A DNA stretch of 64,000 nucleotides from Talpa occidentalis (GCF_014898055.3 NW_023601433.1:74011683-74075682), one strand, 5' to 3'; counted from the first letter of the stretch, positions 11,721-22,917 are shown. Numbers and translations are program-made. The notes: generated from the sequence alone by a model not told the origin.

Positions 11721-11984
11721 TTTCAGTTACATTTTTAATCATAAGAAAAATATTTAAATGCAAGTTGATTCTTTCAAATTATGCTGGTCTTCTTCAAAAA
11801 TCCTCACCATAATAGCAATGGAGAAACAAAGATTATCAAGCAAATACAGATGGCAGAATGGGTTAAAAGTATACAATTCTTCAAAATAAATAGCAGAGAG
11901 ATAAAAACAAGTCAAAATAAAAAAATAGAACATACAAAACTAGAAGCAACTGTAGGTGATTAATATCTGAAGAGGAAACTAAAC

Positions 11985-12405
11985 CTAAAGATAACAGAAA
12001 TCCCAAAGAATAAAATCAAAAGATATCACATAATTTCTGTATGTCAAAAATATGGCAAAATCATAAAGGAAATTAAATGGCAAAAAAAAAAACCCTGAAT
12101 AAATATCTGCCACAAATAAGGGATGAAAGAAGATATAATTCATCAACAGAGCATAAAAACTGATTCAAACATGGAAAAACTCATCCCCAATAATTAAGGC
12201 TACACAAAAGAAAATAAGATTCTACTTCAACTATAAAACAGCAAAATGTAAAATAATAATGATATTTTAAAACACTTCACCATGTTGGTGAGAATGATGT
12301 AAGTACTTTCGTGCACTGCTAGTAAGGAATATAAATTGGTGAAATGTTTCTGAAAAGCAACTGAAGGCACAACTCAAAAGTTGTAAAAATGTCCTTTGAT
12401 GCAGG
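11985..12405 (+). mobile_element. Old L1 3' part
   Basis: Decayed ORF2 C-terminal DNA: 'caccatgttggtgagaatga', 'gtgcactgctagtaaggaat' and 'ataaattggtgaaatg' follow the L1 order. Interrupted at 12406 by a T run and a MER5A-like copy. Confidence 0.55.
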
Positions 12406-12429
12406 TTTTTTTTTTTTTTTTTTTTTTAG
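12406..12429. repeat. Poly(T) tract
   Basis: Run of about 22 T between old L1 and the MER5A-like copy. Confidence 0.9.
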
Positions 12430-12437
12430 ACTGAAGA

Positions 12438-12620
12438 CCAAGAATTTTCATCTTTGGCACTACTGACATTTTGGGCTGACTGGAAAATTCTTTCTTGGTG
12501 GGAGCTGTGTCGTGCCTTGTAGGATAGGTATTGCTGACCTCTATCCACTAGGTGCCAGTAGCACCTCCTTCACCAAGTTATGGTAATCAAAGATGTCTTC
12601 AGACATTGCCAATTAAGAAT
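12438..12620 (-). mobile_element. MER5A-like hAT MITE
   Basis: 'actactgacattttgggctg', 'tgccttgtaggataggtatt', 'ctctatccactaggtgccag' and 'cttcagacattgccaa' match the antisense MER5A consensus. Confidence 0.7.
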
Positions 12621-12629
12621 ACACAAAGT

Positions 12630-12800
12630 TGGATGAAGATTTTTTTATAGGTAAGTTATCGTAATAGTAGAAGAAAACTATAATAGCATGTCAGATGGTC
12701 AGGAATAGCACAATGGTTAATTATGGCACAATCATATTGTTGAGATACCATATAGTTATTTTAAATGGTGTTTTCAAAACATTCAATGAAACATAAATGT
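12630..12800 (+). mobile_element. Old L1 fragment (continuation)
   Basis: 'ggcacaatcatattgttgag' and 'ataccatatagttattttaa' resemble an L1 3' region (changed-residue version of 'tggaatactatgcagccattaaa'). Probably the continuation of the block at 11985. Confidence 0.35.
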
Positions 12801-12809
12801 TCACTTCAC

Positions 12810-13235
12810 TAATCAGGATAACACTAGCTGCTGTAATGAACACCAAAACTTCACTGATTTAAAGGCAAAAAAGTTTTTTTCTTGTTCATGAAACAATCCA
12901 AGATGGTTCCAAATTGGTAAAGGCAGATGGGGTGGAGATGGGGCATTCAGAGACCCCAGCTGTAAGCAGCTCTGCCATTTTCACTCCATGAATTACCCTT
13001 AGTGTAATGTGTAGCCAGCAGTTGGGAAAGGAGCTTGGATGATCATGACAAGGAGTTTTTTTATGCACCAGACCTAGAAGTAGGAAAAATCAGATCCAGC
13101 TAACACCCTGTTGTTTTGAACTGAGTTATAGGCCACCACTAAACGCAAAGGAGGCTGGGAAATACAGTCTAATCACGGGTCCAGAAAAAAAGAGAAAACA
13201 GATTTAGAAAACTAATAGTTCAGTCTGCCAGGACC
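12810..13235. mobile_element. Old interspersed repeat, family not determined
   Basis: The order 'gctgctgtaatgaacacc', 'agtttttttcttgttcatg', 'gtaatgtgtagccagcag', 'cacgggtccag' and 'aggaggctgggaaatacagt' matches a widespread mammalian repeat that I know by sequence but cannot name with certainty. It sits between old L1 blocks. Confidence 0.45.
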
Positions 13236-13239
13236 ACAA

Positions 13240-13860
13240 TATAATGTTAAACAAACAGTGCTTTAACACACTGTGTATGCAAGCAATCCCAATATATTTT
13301 TTAACATATCCTCATAAACACGAGTAATACCTTGCAACACAGCAATTTTACTTGAAAATGTCTTCTACGGAAATATACCCAAAGAAACGGGCACAAAGAT
13401 GATTTTAAAAATCAGAAGAAGGGTGCCTCCCCGGTGGAGCAGTGGTTGAGCACTGGGCTGCGAGGCTGCCCGCAGCCTCTGCAGCACTGGTTCAATCCCC
13501 GGCCGCCGGCAAGGGTCCCACATGGCGCACAGACCTCTCCTGATGCGCCCGTGCTTCTGACTGTACCCAGTGCTTGTATAAATAAATGAATCTTTTTTTA
13601 AAAAATCAGAAGAAGGTCATGTGATCATATAGTGATTAAACAAACTGGCAAACCCATATAATGCAATAATACTATGTGTAAAAATATAAGGTGGAGCTAT
13701 ATGAACTGATTTGGTAATAGCACTATGGCATGTAGTTAACAGCAAAAAACAATAGAACAATAAATTATGATGCACTTCACATTTGAAAAGTAATGTAATT
13801 ATGGCACAATCGTATTGTGAGATACCAGAAATTAAAGTCTGGGTGTGTTCACAGAATAAG
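13240..13860 (+). mobile_element. Old L1 3' region, split by a SINE
   Basis: 'cagcaattttacttgaaaat', 'cttctacggaaatatacccaa' region and 'tggggcaaacccatataatgc'-like stretches match decayed L1 ORF2 3' DNA on both sides of the SINE at 13423-13600. Confidence 0.4.
13423..13600 (+). mobile_element. tRNA-SINE, subfamily I, internally deleted
   Basis: Perfect 16-bp TSD AAAAATCAGAAGAAGG (13407-13422; 13601-13616). Head GTGCCTCCCCGGTGGAGCAG, B box GGTTCAATCC, then 'acctctcctg' joins directly to the 3' end 'cttctgactgtacccagtgc'. About 105 bp of body seen in the 3019 copy is missing. Tail AATAAATGAATCTTTTTTT. Confidence 0.85.
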
Positions 13861-13861
13861 G

Positions 13862-14042
13862 TTTGGAAAAATTGTCTCAATGGTGGCATAACTGACATTT
13901 TGGATAAATAGTGCTTTGTTGTGGGGTGGAGGGTTAGCATAGAGGTCTGTCCTTTGCCCTGGTGGATGTTTAGCAGCATCCCTGGCCTCTACCTACTGGA
14001 TGTCAGTCACAACCCCCTCCCACCCTACCCCTTAGGAAGGTT
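13862..14042 (-). mobile_element. MER5A-like hAT MITE
   Basis: 'gcataactgacattttggat', 'gtttagcagcatccctggcc' and 'tctacctactggatgtcagt' match antisense MER5A closely. Confidence 0.75.
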
Positions 14043-14059
14043 ACATACAAAGTGGACAA

Positions 14060-14540
14060 GTGTTATACTGGGGGAGAGGAACAAAGGGCACATTCATTTT
14101 ACCTGTGATGCTTTAAAAATTTACCATGAAAATTTATCCATATATTATTAGTGTACTTTCTACTTTTAAAATAATCAGAAATAAGGTACACAAAAATAGG
14201 AACAGCAACTATCTTTGAGTCAGGAAACTATGGATGGCGTCCGTTGTTTCCATATCACTAGTCATAAGCCCTGTGAGTTGGCTCTCCTGCTGCCCAGATT
14301 AGTTTACTCACTAAAGCTACTGAAGTTCCTGTAAGTTCCTGAGCTGGGAGAGTGACAAGCAGAGATGAAGTTTGGATATTCACGCTTCATGAAATGATTG
14401 TTGAGTCATCACTGACAGGCACTACTTATTCCAATAAGTAGTTGATTTTGATATCTAGTAAGACTTTCTGGGATGGTGGTAAGTATTTATTACTTACCAG
14501 TATTTATTACTAGTCTTTTCTTCTAGGAAAAGGGATGCTT
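14060..14540. other. Unresolved DNA
   Basis: No repeat or gene recognised. A short local repeat of 'aagtatttattacttaccag' type occurs at 14478-14511. Confidence 0.5.
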
Positions 14541-14808
14541 CAATAGTTAAGAACGGAGGCCTTAAATGAGGTCAGTCACAGGTGGGTTCCTCAACAGCCA
14601 GCAGCAAAGAAGGCCCTTTGCTCGGGCTCTTGTCTAGAGACTTGTGCGTGTGACTTTCAGTAGGATTCTTTTTTGGCTGCTACGATTAGCAGCATGTAGA
14701 AACTATCGTTTGTGTTCTCTTTTTGTTTTGTGAACTTTGACCTTTGGGTACCTAAAATTGGTTTAAAAATAAAGTTCTGTAACTGGATATGCTAAAAAAA
14801 AAAAAAAA
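14540..14808 (+). pseudogene. Likely 3' UTR end of a retrocopied mRNA
   Basis: The block ends with an AATAAA signal (14768-14773), 20 nt of sequence and then a 15-A tail (14794-14808). This is the layout of a processed, 5'-truncated mRNA copy. No coding frame remains, so the parent gene is not identified. The 5' limit is a guess: GC and composition change near 14540. A small L1 end follows directly. Confidence 0.35.
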
Positions 14809-14815
14809 GGGTCCC

Positions 14816-14921
14816 TTGTATGGGAAATATAACCAAAATGAAAATGCATACATTGTGCAAAATGAAAAATGATGTAAGAATTATATAAAATAAAATACTA
14901 AAAAATTTAAAATTAAAAAAT
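14816..14921 (+). mobile_element. Young L1 3' terminus, about 100 bp
   Basis: Starts TTGTATGGGAAATATAACC and runs to 'aagaattatataaaataaaa', the same terminus as at 35902-35990. The flanks 'aaaaaaagggtccc' and 'taaaaaatggtccc' may be a 14-bp TSD with two mismatches, which would place the insertion in the poly(A) of the retrocopy. Confidence 0.7.
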
Positions 14922-14929
14922 GGTCCCCC

Positions 14930-15460
14930 CCAAAAATAATTAGGACAAAATGGGGTCAAAGATAGTAGTGTTGGTTCCTCTTTACAAGGCAGTTCAAAAT
15001 CCCAGTCACAGAGATCAGACACCAAGATTGGGAAAGAACAGCTTAGACCTGGGTTTAGAATTGCAGGGCTAAGAAGACATCTAGGAAGACAGCTCCTCTG
15101 AGAACTTAAGAAGCCACAGGAGGGTAGTTAAGGTCCAAAGCTAGGAACAAACAAACTGGATAATGCAGTCATGAACATTACATCTCCAACTAGCAATTAA
15201 GAAGCAATAAAAACAGAGTGGTTGGTTAGAAGACTGAAAATAGCCTAGGGCCTCCACTAGGTAGGAGAGAGAGATACAAACTGCTGAAATAAGAAGCTGA
15301 TAATAGGTTCTCAGAGGCTTGCTCTACTTGACTTACAAGTAGAAAATTATATTGTATATTAGTAAGTAAATAATATTTTTTGCTTTTATTTTTTAAAAGC
15401 ACAATTACATTACTTGGAAAATATCTTGGGACTTGTCCATTTTTTGAAGGAAAAATAATG
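14930..15460. other. Unresolved DNA
   Basis: No recognised repeat or gene. Confidence 0.5.
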
Positions 15461-15462
15461 TT

Positions 15463-15625
15463 CATTCAATATCCACTACATGCCAGGAAATTTACATACA
15501 TTGGTTTACTTGCAACTGACAACACACTAGAGTTGGATGGCATTATCTTACTTCAAATGTTGAAACACTGAGGGTCAGCCAGATCATTTAACCAAGAGCA
15601 CACCATGAGTACAGGAGCAGCATCT
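15463..15625 (-). mobile_element. MIR SINE
   Basis: Antisense MIR: 'ccactacatgccaggaaatt', 'ggcattatcttacttcaaat', 'agccagatcatttaaccaag'. Confidence 0.55.
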
Positions 15626-15654
15626 GATCAATATCAAAATTCATAATTCAGACA

Positions 15655-15905
15655 GTCAGATCAATATTTTTTGAGCACCTATTATCTGCCAGCTAGGTTG
15701 GGGATGTAACAATGACCATGATGTACTCTGCTTTGAAGAGTGCAGGGCTAGCATGGAACACAAGCCTCAAACAGGAAATTACAATTCAGTGTTCGATGGA
15801 GCCTAGGGAAGTGTAAGAGGTGAGGTAAAAACAGCGAGACTTAACCACAGGTAGGGATCAGCAAAGGCCTTTCAGAGAAACAGATTTTAAATAAATCCAG
15901 GTGAG
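15655..15905 (-). mobile_element. L2, antisense, first half
   Basis: 'ttttttgagcacctattatc', 'tgccagctaggttggggatg' and 'atggagcctagggaagtgta' follow the reverse complement of L2. The element appears to resume at 16850 beyond an old L1 insertion. Confidence 0.6.
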
Positions 15906-16275
15906 CAGGAACACAAAAAAGACACTCAATATAGCAAATCATCACAGAGAAATGAATCAAAACCTCAGTGAGGTATCAGTTCATATCTGTTAGAATGACT
16001 ATATCAACAAGACAAAAAGAAAAACAATGGTGAGGATCTGGAAATGCCTTTGTGCTATTGTTGGTGTCAATGTAAATTGGTGCAGTCACTAGAGAAAATA
16101 GTATGGGGCTTCCTCACAAAATAAAAAAAAACTGAACTACCACATGATCTAGAATTCTACTTCTGGGTATTTACCCCAAGAAAATGAACTAATTGTGCAT
16201 TATTTACAATAGTCAAGATATGGAAACAACCTGTGTACATCAATGAATGAATAAAAGAAGCTCACACATGTGCAA

Positions 16276-16307
<32 letters not shown>

Positions 16308-16830
16308 ACACAATGGAATATTATTTAGGCATATAAAGAGATGAAAATCTTGCCATGTGCAACAACACAGATGAATCCTCGAGGGTATTATGCGTAAGTG
16401 AAATAAAGCATGTCAGACAGAGAAAGACAAACTGTATAATTTCATTTATATGTATACTCTAAAAAAACACAACAAGTGAGCTCAGAGATACAAAGAACAG
16501 AGTGGTGGTTCGCAGAGGGGATAGAGGTAAATGAGTAAAGGGTTCAAAAGGTACAAACTTCTATTTACAAGATAAATCAGTGCTGTGGATTTAATCTACA
16601 ATATAGTGATCATTGTTAATAATACTATATTGTATATTTGAAAGCTGCTAAGAGAACAGACCTTAAAAGTTCTTGTCACAAGAAAAATATTGTCTTACTA
16701 CGTATGGTGACGGATGTTAACTAGACTGTGATGATCATTTTGCAATGTAATCAAATACTGAATCATTATGCTGTACACCTGCAACTAATAAAATGTTGCA
16801 TGTCAATCATATCTCAATTTTAAAAGGGAG
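15906..16830 (+). mobile_element. Old L1 3' end (L1M type)
   Basis: Decayed ORF2 C terminus and 3' UTR: 'tagaatgactatatcaacaa', 'aattctacttctgggtattt', 'attatttacaatagtcaaga', 'tatggaaacaacctgtgtac' and 'gatgaatcctcgagggtatt'. The 3' end 'ctgcaactaataaaatgttg' is typical of older mammalian L1. No long open frame remains. Confidence 0.75.
16282..16307. repeat. (GT)n microsatellite
   Basis: About 13 GT units, inside the old L1. Confidence 0.95.
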
Positions 16831-16849
16831 GGAATGAAGCCTGAAAAAT

Positions 16850-17125
16850 ATGTAAACATTAGAAAGGCCAGGTAAGGCAAGGTACAGGGGAAGGAGGACA
16901 AGAAGCAAGAGGCAAGAGAGAATATGGGATTTCAAGTCCCTGAAAAAAGCTCAGTATGGGTGAGGCATGGACTGCAACTGAGAACTGTGGGAAAGAAGAT
17001 AAGGATGGCAGGGACAACTGAAAGAAAGCACAACAGGGACTGTTTTTCCAAGCCCAGTTAAGAGACGAATGGAGCCAGAACAGGGGTGATTGCCCTGGGA
17101 CTAGAGAAAAATGAGCAAATATAAT
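16850..17125 (-). mobile_element. L2, antisense, second half
   Basis: Continues the L2 broken at 15905: 'aaaggccaggtaaggcaagg' and 'agcaagaggcaagagagaat'. The order fits one L2 split by the old L1. Confidence 0.4.
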
Positions 17126-17154
17126 AGATGTCTAGGTCATAGAGTTGAAAGGAA

Positions 17155-17370
17155 TTAGCATTTGTAAAGAGCCTCAGAACAAATGAAATAACCTACTATA
17201 TGTTCTAGTTACATATTTAACCCTTTACGTGCCATCTCTAACTCCCATAACAATCTTATGAGGTTGTGTTTTCCTCATTTCAGAAAAGAACTAGAGGCTT
17301 AGAGAGATTGAGTAACTGTCCTCAGTCTCACAGTTATCAAGTGGCTCAACTGGGACTCAGACATCAGTCA
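17155..17370 (-). mobile_element. MIR SINE
   Basis: Antisense MIR: 'taactcccataacaatctta', 'gaggcttagagagattgagt', 'aagtggctcaactgggactc'. Confidence 0.65.
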
Positions 17371-17559
17371 GGATGACTTCTTAGAGCCTGGTGAAAATAC
17401 CACACTGCCTCTGAATAGGTTTGGAAACTTCAAAATCCTTCTTTTATTCAGTAGTTTAAAAAATAAGAGAAACAGGGATAGGTAGAAGAAATTTCTTTGC
17501 ATCATCATTCTATATCTTAGATTTATTAAGCTGTAAAGATGTCTAACTAGCAAGGACCT

Positions 17560-18110
17560 TGGTCATCAGAGAAACATAGAGCTTTATGGCTATCCTAGAG
17601 GGACTTCTGAGGTACATGCATCAAAACCAGTTCTCCCTCCTTCTAATGCAACTGTCACCAATGTTTTCTGTGTGGTAATTTAGGACTGATTTTGTTCTGT
17701 TTTGTTTTGTTTAATTTTAAACAGAAAAAGGCACGAAAATAATATAATGCATATCCATGACTTCATTTTAACAAATCTTAACATTTCCCCATATTTGTCT
17801 CAATTTTTTTCTTTTCTTTTTAATTTAAACATTACTGATATAGTTTACTGCTTCCTCCCCTTTCCAGAATAACCTTTATCCTGAATCTAGACACATTTCA
17901 TACTTTCATTATATATTATGAATCCATAGAAAACTGTGTTTTCATATATTTTCAACTTTTTTTAATAAATGGTAGCATAGCACACACATCATTCTACAGA
18001 TTGGATTCTCTCCACTTATTTGCACATATATGTATTTTTTTGGGGGGGGGTGGAAAACAAGATGGTAAAATACAGCAAATGTGGGCTTAGGGACAGCCAG
18101 GAAGGGTGCA
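17560..18110. other. Unresolved, probably old repeat
   Basis: AT-rich with a GTTTT repeat near 17695-17712 and a G run at 18044-18051. The 17720-18040 part reads like an old L1/L3-type fragment but I cannot assign it. Confidence 0.4.
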
Positions 18111-18117
18111 TGGTTTT

Positions 18118-18275
18118 CTCATTAAGGCTCTCAGACTAGCCACTGACCCTTCGAAAGCTCCACCTTCTTGATTTGCAAAATAGGGTTAAAGAGCTACCTT
18201 GCAAGACTATCAGGAAGTATAAATAATACCTATCTTAAGGTCTGGCACAAAGCAAATATTCAATAAATGCTAGCC
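18118..18275 (+). mobile_element. MIR SINE
   Basis: 'ttgatttgcaaaatagggtt', 'gtataaataatacctatctt', 'ggtctggcacaaagcaaata' and 'ttcaataaatgctag' are in sense MIR order. Confidence 0.65.
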
Positions 18276-18289
18276 ATTGTTTGCCACAA

Positions 18290-18890
18290 TAAAATAGTAT
18301 GCATTCAATAAATGGTAGCTATTTTTACTATAACACATGAAAGTTCTTCACATTTATTCAAGAATCCTAAATCTTAGAATGGTACAATGGTCCACAGTTC
18401 CTAACTATGCTGATATTATGGGAGCTGTGATAATTTCAAGATCAAAGTCCCACAGAGTTTTATGTTCTCCTATCTAGTTGGGCTTGGTTTGTTTATTTTG
18501 ATGACAGAACCACTAATTCTTTGATCTCTACCAAATGCCATGTGATATGACTGTGATCAGGAGTCTAACTTGCAAGTCTTTGGCAACCCAATCTTGTCTC
18601 CCAGTCCCACTATCTGCTTCTGCCCACCCTTACCACCCTATAGCCTAATTCATCCCCCTACAATTCTGTATTACCCATAAATTTAATGAGCATCCACCTG
18701 CATTTTAAATAAAGATGTTAAACTCACAACTAACCCCAACAAAAGTACTGATGTTTATGTCATTTCTGCTTCAACCATCACAAGAAAAATGATATTGGGC
18801 CTTCAGAAGCTCTGATTATATTATTGCTCCATTTCAAAAAGATAAATATGCATATTCATTTTCTCGCTTTTAATACCTTGACCCTACTTC
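18290..18890. other. Unresolved DNA
   Basis: No recognised element or gene. Confidence 0.5.
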
Positions 18891-18894
18891 TCTT

Positions 18895-19100
18895 ACCTAT
18901 CTCTCTGCCTGTCAAAACTTTACCCATTCTTCATTATTCCTCTCATTACCAATTCTTTCATAAAAATCCATCCTGACTTCTCCCTCCTGCAAAAGGGTAA
19001 TCTCTCCTAAATGCCAGATCATGTGCCTATTGCACAGAGCTCAGCAACTAGTTAGCTCTATGTAGCACTGGTTAAACTGCAAATTCCTCCAGGGAAACAC
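18895..19100 (+). mobile_element. L2 3' region
   Basis: C/T-rich 'ccatcctgacttctccctcc' and 'ctgcaaattcctccaggg' match L2 near its 3' end. Confidence 0.5.
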
Positions 19101-19155
19101 ACCATATACACTACTCTCCTAGGATTCCGAAGTGCTCATTAAGAATGGGCTGAAA

Positions 19156-19437
19156 CAGTCCTCCCTGGTGGTGCAAGGGGTTAAGTCTCAGCACTATTAA
19201 GCGATCGCCAGCCACTGCAGCACAAGTGGGATCCCCAGCCAGGGAGCTGACCCACATGGTGCAGCAGACCTTTCCTGTCTTGCATGCTGCTCCCCTCAGC
19301 AGCATATTTCAGTAGATCCACCTGTTCTGCTCCCCACTCTGTCTCTGGTGAATCCTCTCACCCCTGCCCCCACACACACCTCTGGCCTATAACCCAGCTC
19401 TTATATGCATAAATAAATAACATAAATCTTAAAAAAA
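19156..19437 (+). mobile_element. tRNA-derived SINE, subfamily II
   Basis: TSD AAGAATGGGCTGAAA (19141-19155) / AAGAATGTGTTGAAA (19438-19452), two mismatches. A box TGGTGCAAGGGG, B-box site 'gtgggatcccc' diverged from GTTCGATCC, full body ending 'ataacccagctcttatatgc', tail AAATAAATAACATAAATCTT. Older than the 38472 copy by divergence. Confidence 0.82.
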
Positions 19438-19559
19438 AAGAATGTGTTGAAATGAACTGGAACATTTTGATGAGACATTAGCCAATATGCAAACCATAAC
19501 AACAATTGAGAGTACATCAGCCTGATTATTCTGATATCCATTCATATAGGGTAAATATC

Positions 19560-19735
19560 TCTGTCTAGTAATAGCTAATATCAGGAGCCTTTACCATGTC
19601 TGATCCTTTATGTCTATTCTATTATCATATAACCCTATGAGAAAAGTATAATTGTCCCCATTTTCCAGATTGCAATACAACTATAATTCAATCCAGGTCT
19701 GTCTAACTCTCAAGTCCCTGCTTTTTACCATTCCA
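19560..19735 (-). mobile_element. MIR SINE
   Basis: Antisense MIR: 'cattatcatataaccctatg'-type stretch, 'attgtccccattttccagat', 'caatccaggtctgtctaact'. Confidence 0.6.
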
Positions 19736-19739
19736 TGTG

Positions 19740-21535
19740 TCCAGCATAACAAATATCAGCCTGACTCTCAACACTGTGTAAAATGATTATCCTGCCACAT
19801 ATACTAAGCTTGAGTCAATGAACACAATGAATAAATAAATCAAGATGCCCTCAGACACACTCAAATAGTAGCTCATAAAAAAATACTTAATTTTTCCCAA
19901 GATTCATAAGCCTCTAGTCCTTCCACCCTCCCCCAAAGAAAATCCCAATCCATTTGGGATATTAATTATGATAAAAATTTATTAAATACTTCATAAATGC
20001 TAGACACTACAGGGAACACTTAAAAACACAGCCACATCTCTATGCTCATTCAAATAAAATTAAGTGTCTGAATGATGTGGACTCCCAAAAGCAGTAAATA
20101 CCACTTTATAACTTACATTTCCCCCCACCCTTCTCTTGAAAATGTTTATTATTTTTCAGTGTCTTAGAATTCTGACCAAATGCCAAAAACTAATTCGTGT
20201 TTCAGGTAAAATACAGTTCAGTGGAGCGCATACAACCGATTTACTACCAGCCTTAACTCCATCAAAAGGGTCCTCCTAAAATACTGCCTATTGTGTTTTC
20301 ATGTTTCTTTGTTCCTTTTTAGACTAAAACATGGGATAAAAGGGGCTTAGACATTTTATATGAATTTAGTGACGATGAAGAGATGCTCTTTTATTTTAAT
20401 GCTAGAAACAGAATCTAACAACTGTTCATTTATTCGATTACATTTACAGCTATATAGTACACTTGTTTTTTTTTTTTCCTAATAAGTATACTCAAATTTG
20501 TAAGACTCATTTTTCTCAGAACCTCTGTGCAAGGTGATACAGCACAATAATTAATACATGTGACAAGATCAAAAAAAAATCATGTGCACCTGAAGCCAAG
20601 ACTAGAATTTACACCTGATAATTCTGCCTGGCTGCCCACATTCCAGGGTCAAGTTGATATTAAATTTTACTAAAGTGACACTTCCCTCTAATGGCTTCCA
20701 GAGGACTAAGGGAATTGAGATTAACATAGGAAAATATCACACAGGTGAGTGATTAAACTATTTGGTTGGTATGAATTAAATAAGAATTTCCAATGATGTT
20801 AAATGAACAAAAGAATAAAAATTTGATATGATAAATACATACAAATTAAACTTTGGAGAGCTGGGCCAACTCTGAAATGAAGTATGATTTTCTAGATCAG
20901 GGAAGGAGCCCATAAAAGCCCAAATTCGCTTCCTTTCCCCATGCATGAATTTCTTTAGCAAGTCACAAAATATTTATTTCACCATTAGAGATCAGGTTTA
21001 AATGGAAAAAGCCTCTTGGAAGAAGTAGCACATTGATTTTCATGAAATAACATTGATTTCTGCACTGCTCATACCACCACCACTGATTCATGCTAAGTTT
21101 TAAGCATCTGATGAGTAGAAGAGAACTACAGCAGACTGTCTGCAGGAACCCCTAACAGCCCTGAGTTCTAGGATCTAAAGCAAAACATAACTAAAATTCC
21201 ACCTAAGTCCCCTAGAAGCCAGCTTGCAAAATCTACTCCCATGATTATTCTAATTATGCCCTGGGTCAGCTGTAAAAAACTATGCAGTAATTGCTAATTA
21301 AAATACAAAACCCTTGATCACAGACTGGTAAGTGATGATAAATATATGCACTTAGAGAAGGGAGGAAAAGAACTAAGATTTTGGTTAACAAATGCTCTAG
21401 CTTCCTTAGATTTCTTTTTATAAAATATTTGTTCACTGTGGGCGCTGACACAAGTTAAGATCAAAGCAGGCCTCCAGATCTTTTGTTGTTTAATTCTATG
21501 AAGAAGTAACAAAATGTGTCTACACTCTAATCATC
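19740..21535. other. Unresolved AT-rich DNA
   Basis: No recognised gene or repeat. Short open frames at 20776-20961 and 21266-21512 on the minus strand show no features. Confidence 0.5.
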
Positions 21536-21539
21536 TTTC

Positions 21540-21840
21540 AACTTTAATAACATTAGATGCTAATGACAGTATTTGTGCTAGCCCACGCAGCAGTTAAGTG
21601 TCCAGAGCCAGTGCAAGAGAAGCTAGTTTATCATATCGTTCAGACGTTAGGCCATAAAGGAAAATTTAGCCTGTTCCGCTGATGTACAAATCTGGTTAAT
21701 GTGTCCCTTGTAGTAGATGAGCTCTGATTAGTATTTTCTCTGTTAAATCATTTAACAGAGCTGGGAGCTGCATTTTGCCTTAAACAGCACCAGGGCTTCA
21801 TAAACAAAAGAGATGGGTCCTCTCCTCAGGGATTGAAAAG
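21540..21840. promoter_or_regulatory. Candidate conserved non-coding element
   Basis: Not repeat-like and of higher complexity than its surroundings. Contains several homeodomain-like TAAT cores ('aataacattagatgctaatg' at 21548-21567), a forkhead-like ATAAACAAAAG (21800-21810) and an imperfect inverted pair 'ctctgttaaatcatttaacagag' (21739-21761). These patterns resemble vertebrate enhancers, but conservation cannot be judged from one sequence. Confidence 0.25.
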
Positions 21841-21849
21841 TCACTGAAT

Positions 21850-22560
21850 TTTGACTAGAGGGAAACCGAAAAAAGATAACTGACACATTTCTACCCTGGG
21901 AGCCATACTACATTCTAGTTGTCATCCTCATTAGTACTTTACTCAGCACTATTGCAAGAAACAGCCACTCAAAAGTAATTTAAGTGCAACTGACTCATGT
22001 TGTTACAGATAATAAGGGGAAAGTCTGTACTCTGGGCAGAAAAGGGAGGTGGGGGGGAGGCAATAAAACTTGAAGGACAAAGAGAAGGACTAGTCAAGAC
22101 AAGTAATTCATTCCAACATTTCAACATGGGATAAAATTATATTATATAGTAATATAAAATTATTAGGAAGGGAAAGTTTGAACAATCCTCCAAATGTAAA
22201 TATTTAGATTATCCAGTTAGGTATTAACTATTGTGGAGATTACCTACAAGTTGAGTTAGTACCCTTATGGGGAAAATTCTGTGCAAACAACTAACAAGCC
22301 AATAAGCCCTTTGAAGATGCCTCTTGATTTAGCAGGGGCTGAGTGGCTGTGAAAAAAAAAAGGAGACAAAAAATAGGCCCCTGATCTATTTCTTTACTGT
22401 TGTGACACACAATAATTAATCCTAAAAATCACTACAGGTAGTATTTCATTAGAGGAACACAAAAAGACTAAGAAAACACAGACCCAAAACACTGTCCTTG
22501 GCTGCCTGACATAGTTAAAAGGGCAAGGGTCACCTGTGGGATCACCAAGATATCGAAATG
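21850..22560. other. Unresolved DNA
   Basis: Nothing recognised; a G-rich run occurs at 22046-22059. Confidence 0.5.
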
Positions 22561-22564
22561 AATC

Positions 22565-22715
22565 TTGCCTGTACTACTTAAGATACATTATCCCAAGCAA
22601 GTTATTTATCCTTCAGGGTCTCAGTTTATTCAAGTTATAAAATGAAACCAATGATACCTATCCTTGTAGATACTTAACTATACTTAAACCCATAGCAAAA
22701 TACCTAGCATATAGA
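22565..22715 (+). mobile_element. MIR SINE
   Basis: 'agcaagttatttatccttca', 'gggtctcagtttattcaagt' and 'aaaatacctagcatatag' follow sense MIR. Confidence 0.55.
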
Positions 22716-22720
22716 CTACC

Positions 22721-22798
22721 TAGAATATAGCAGATGTACAGAATACGTAGAATATAGCAGATGTACAGAATATCTAGAATATAGCAGACATACAGAAG
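22721..22798. repeat. 27-bp tandem repeat, 2.9 copies
   Basis: Unit starts TAGAATATAGCAGATGTACA; copies at 22721, 22748 and 22775 with few differences. It begins at the 3' end of the MIR and a degenerate partial copy ('tagcatatagactacc') precedes it, so it may have grown from the MIR end. Confidence 0.9.
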
Positions 22799-22917
22799 AA
22801 AATGATTCTTCTAAACTCAGCATTAGAATCATCAATATCAGCATCAAAGGGCAGGATTCAAAGATACTTGAAAGCTGAAAGCAAGAAACATGTTTCAGGG
22901 ACACATAAGACTGTTCT

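Noticed and set aside
13617..13979. 120-codon minus-strand frame
   Set aside because: Spans old L1 and MER5A-like DNA; no motif and no codon signal.
22721..22798. CRISPR-like array
   Set aside because: Units are contiguous without spacers, in mammalian DNA; it is a minisatellite.
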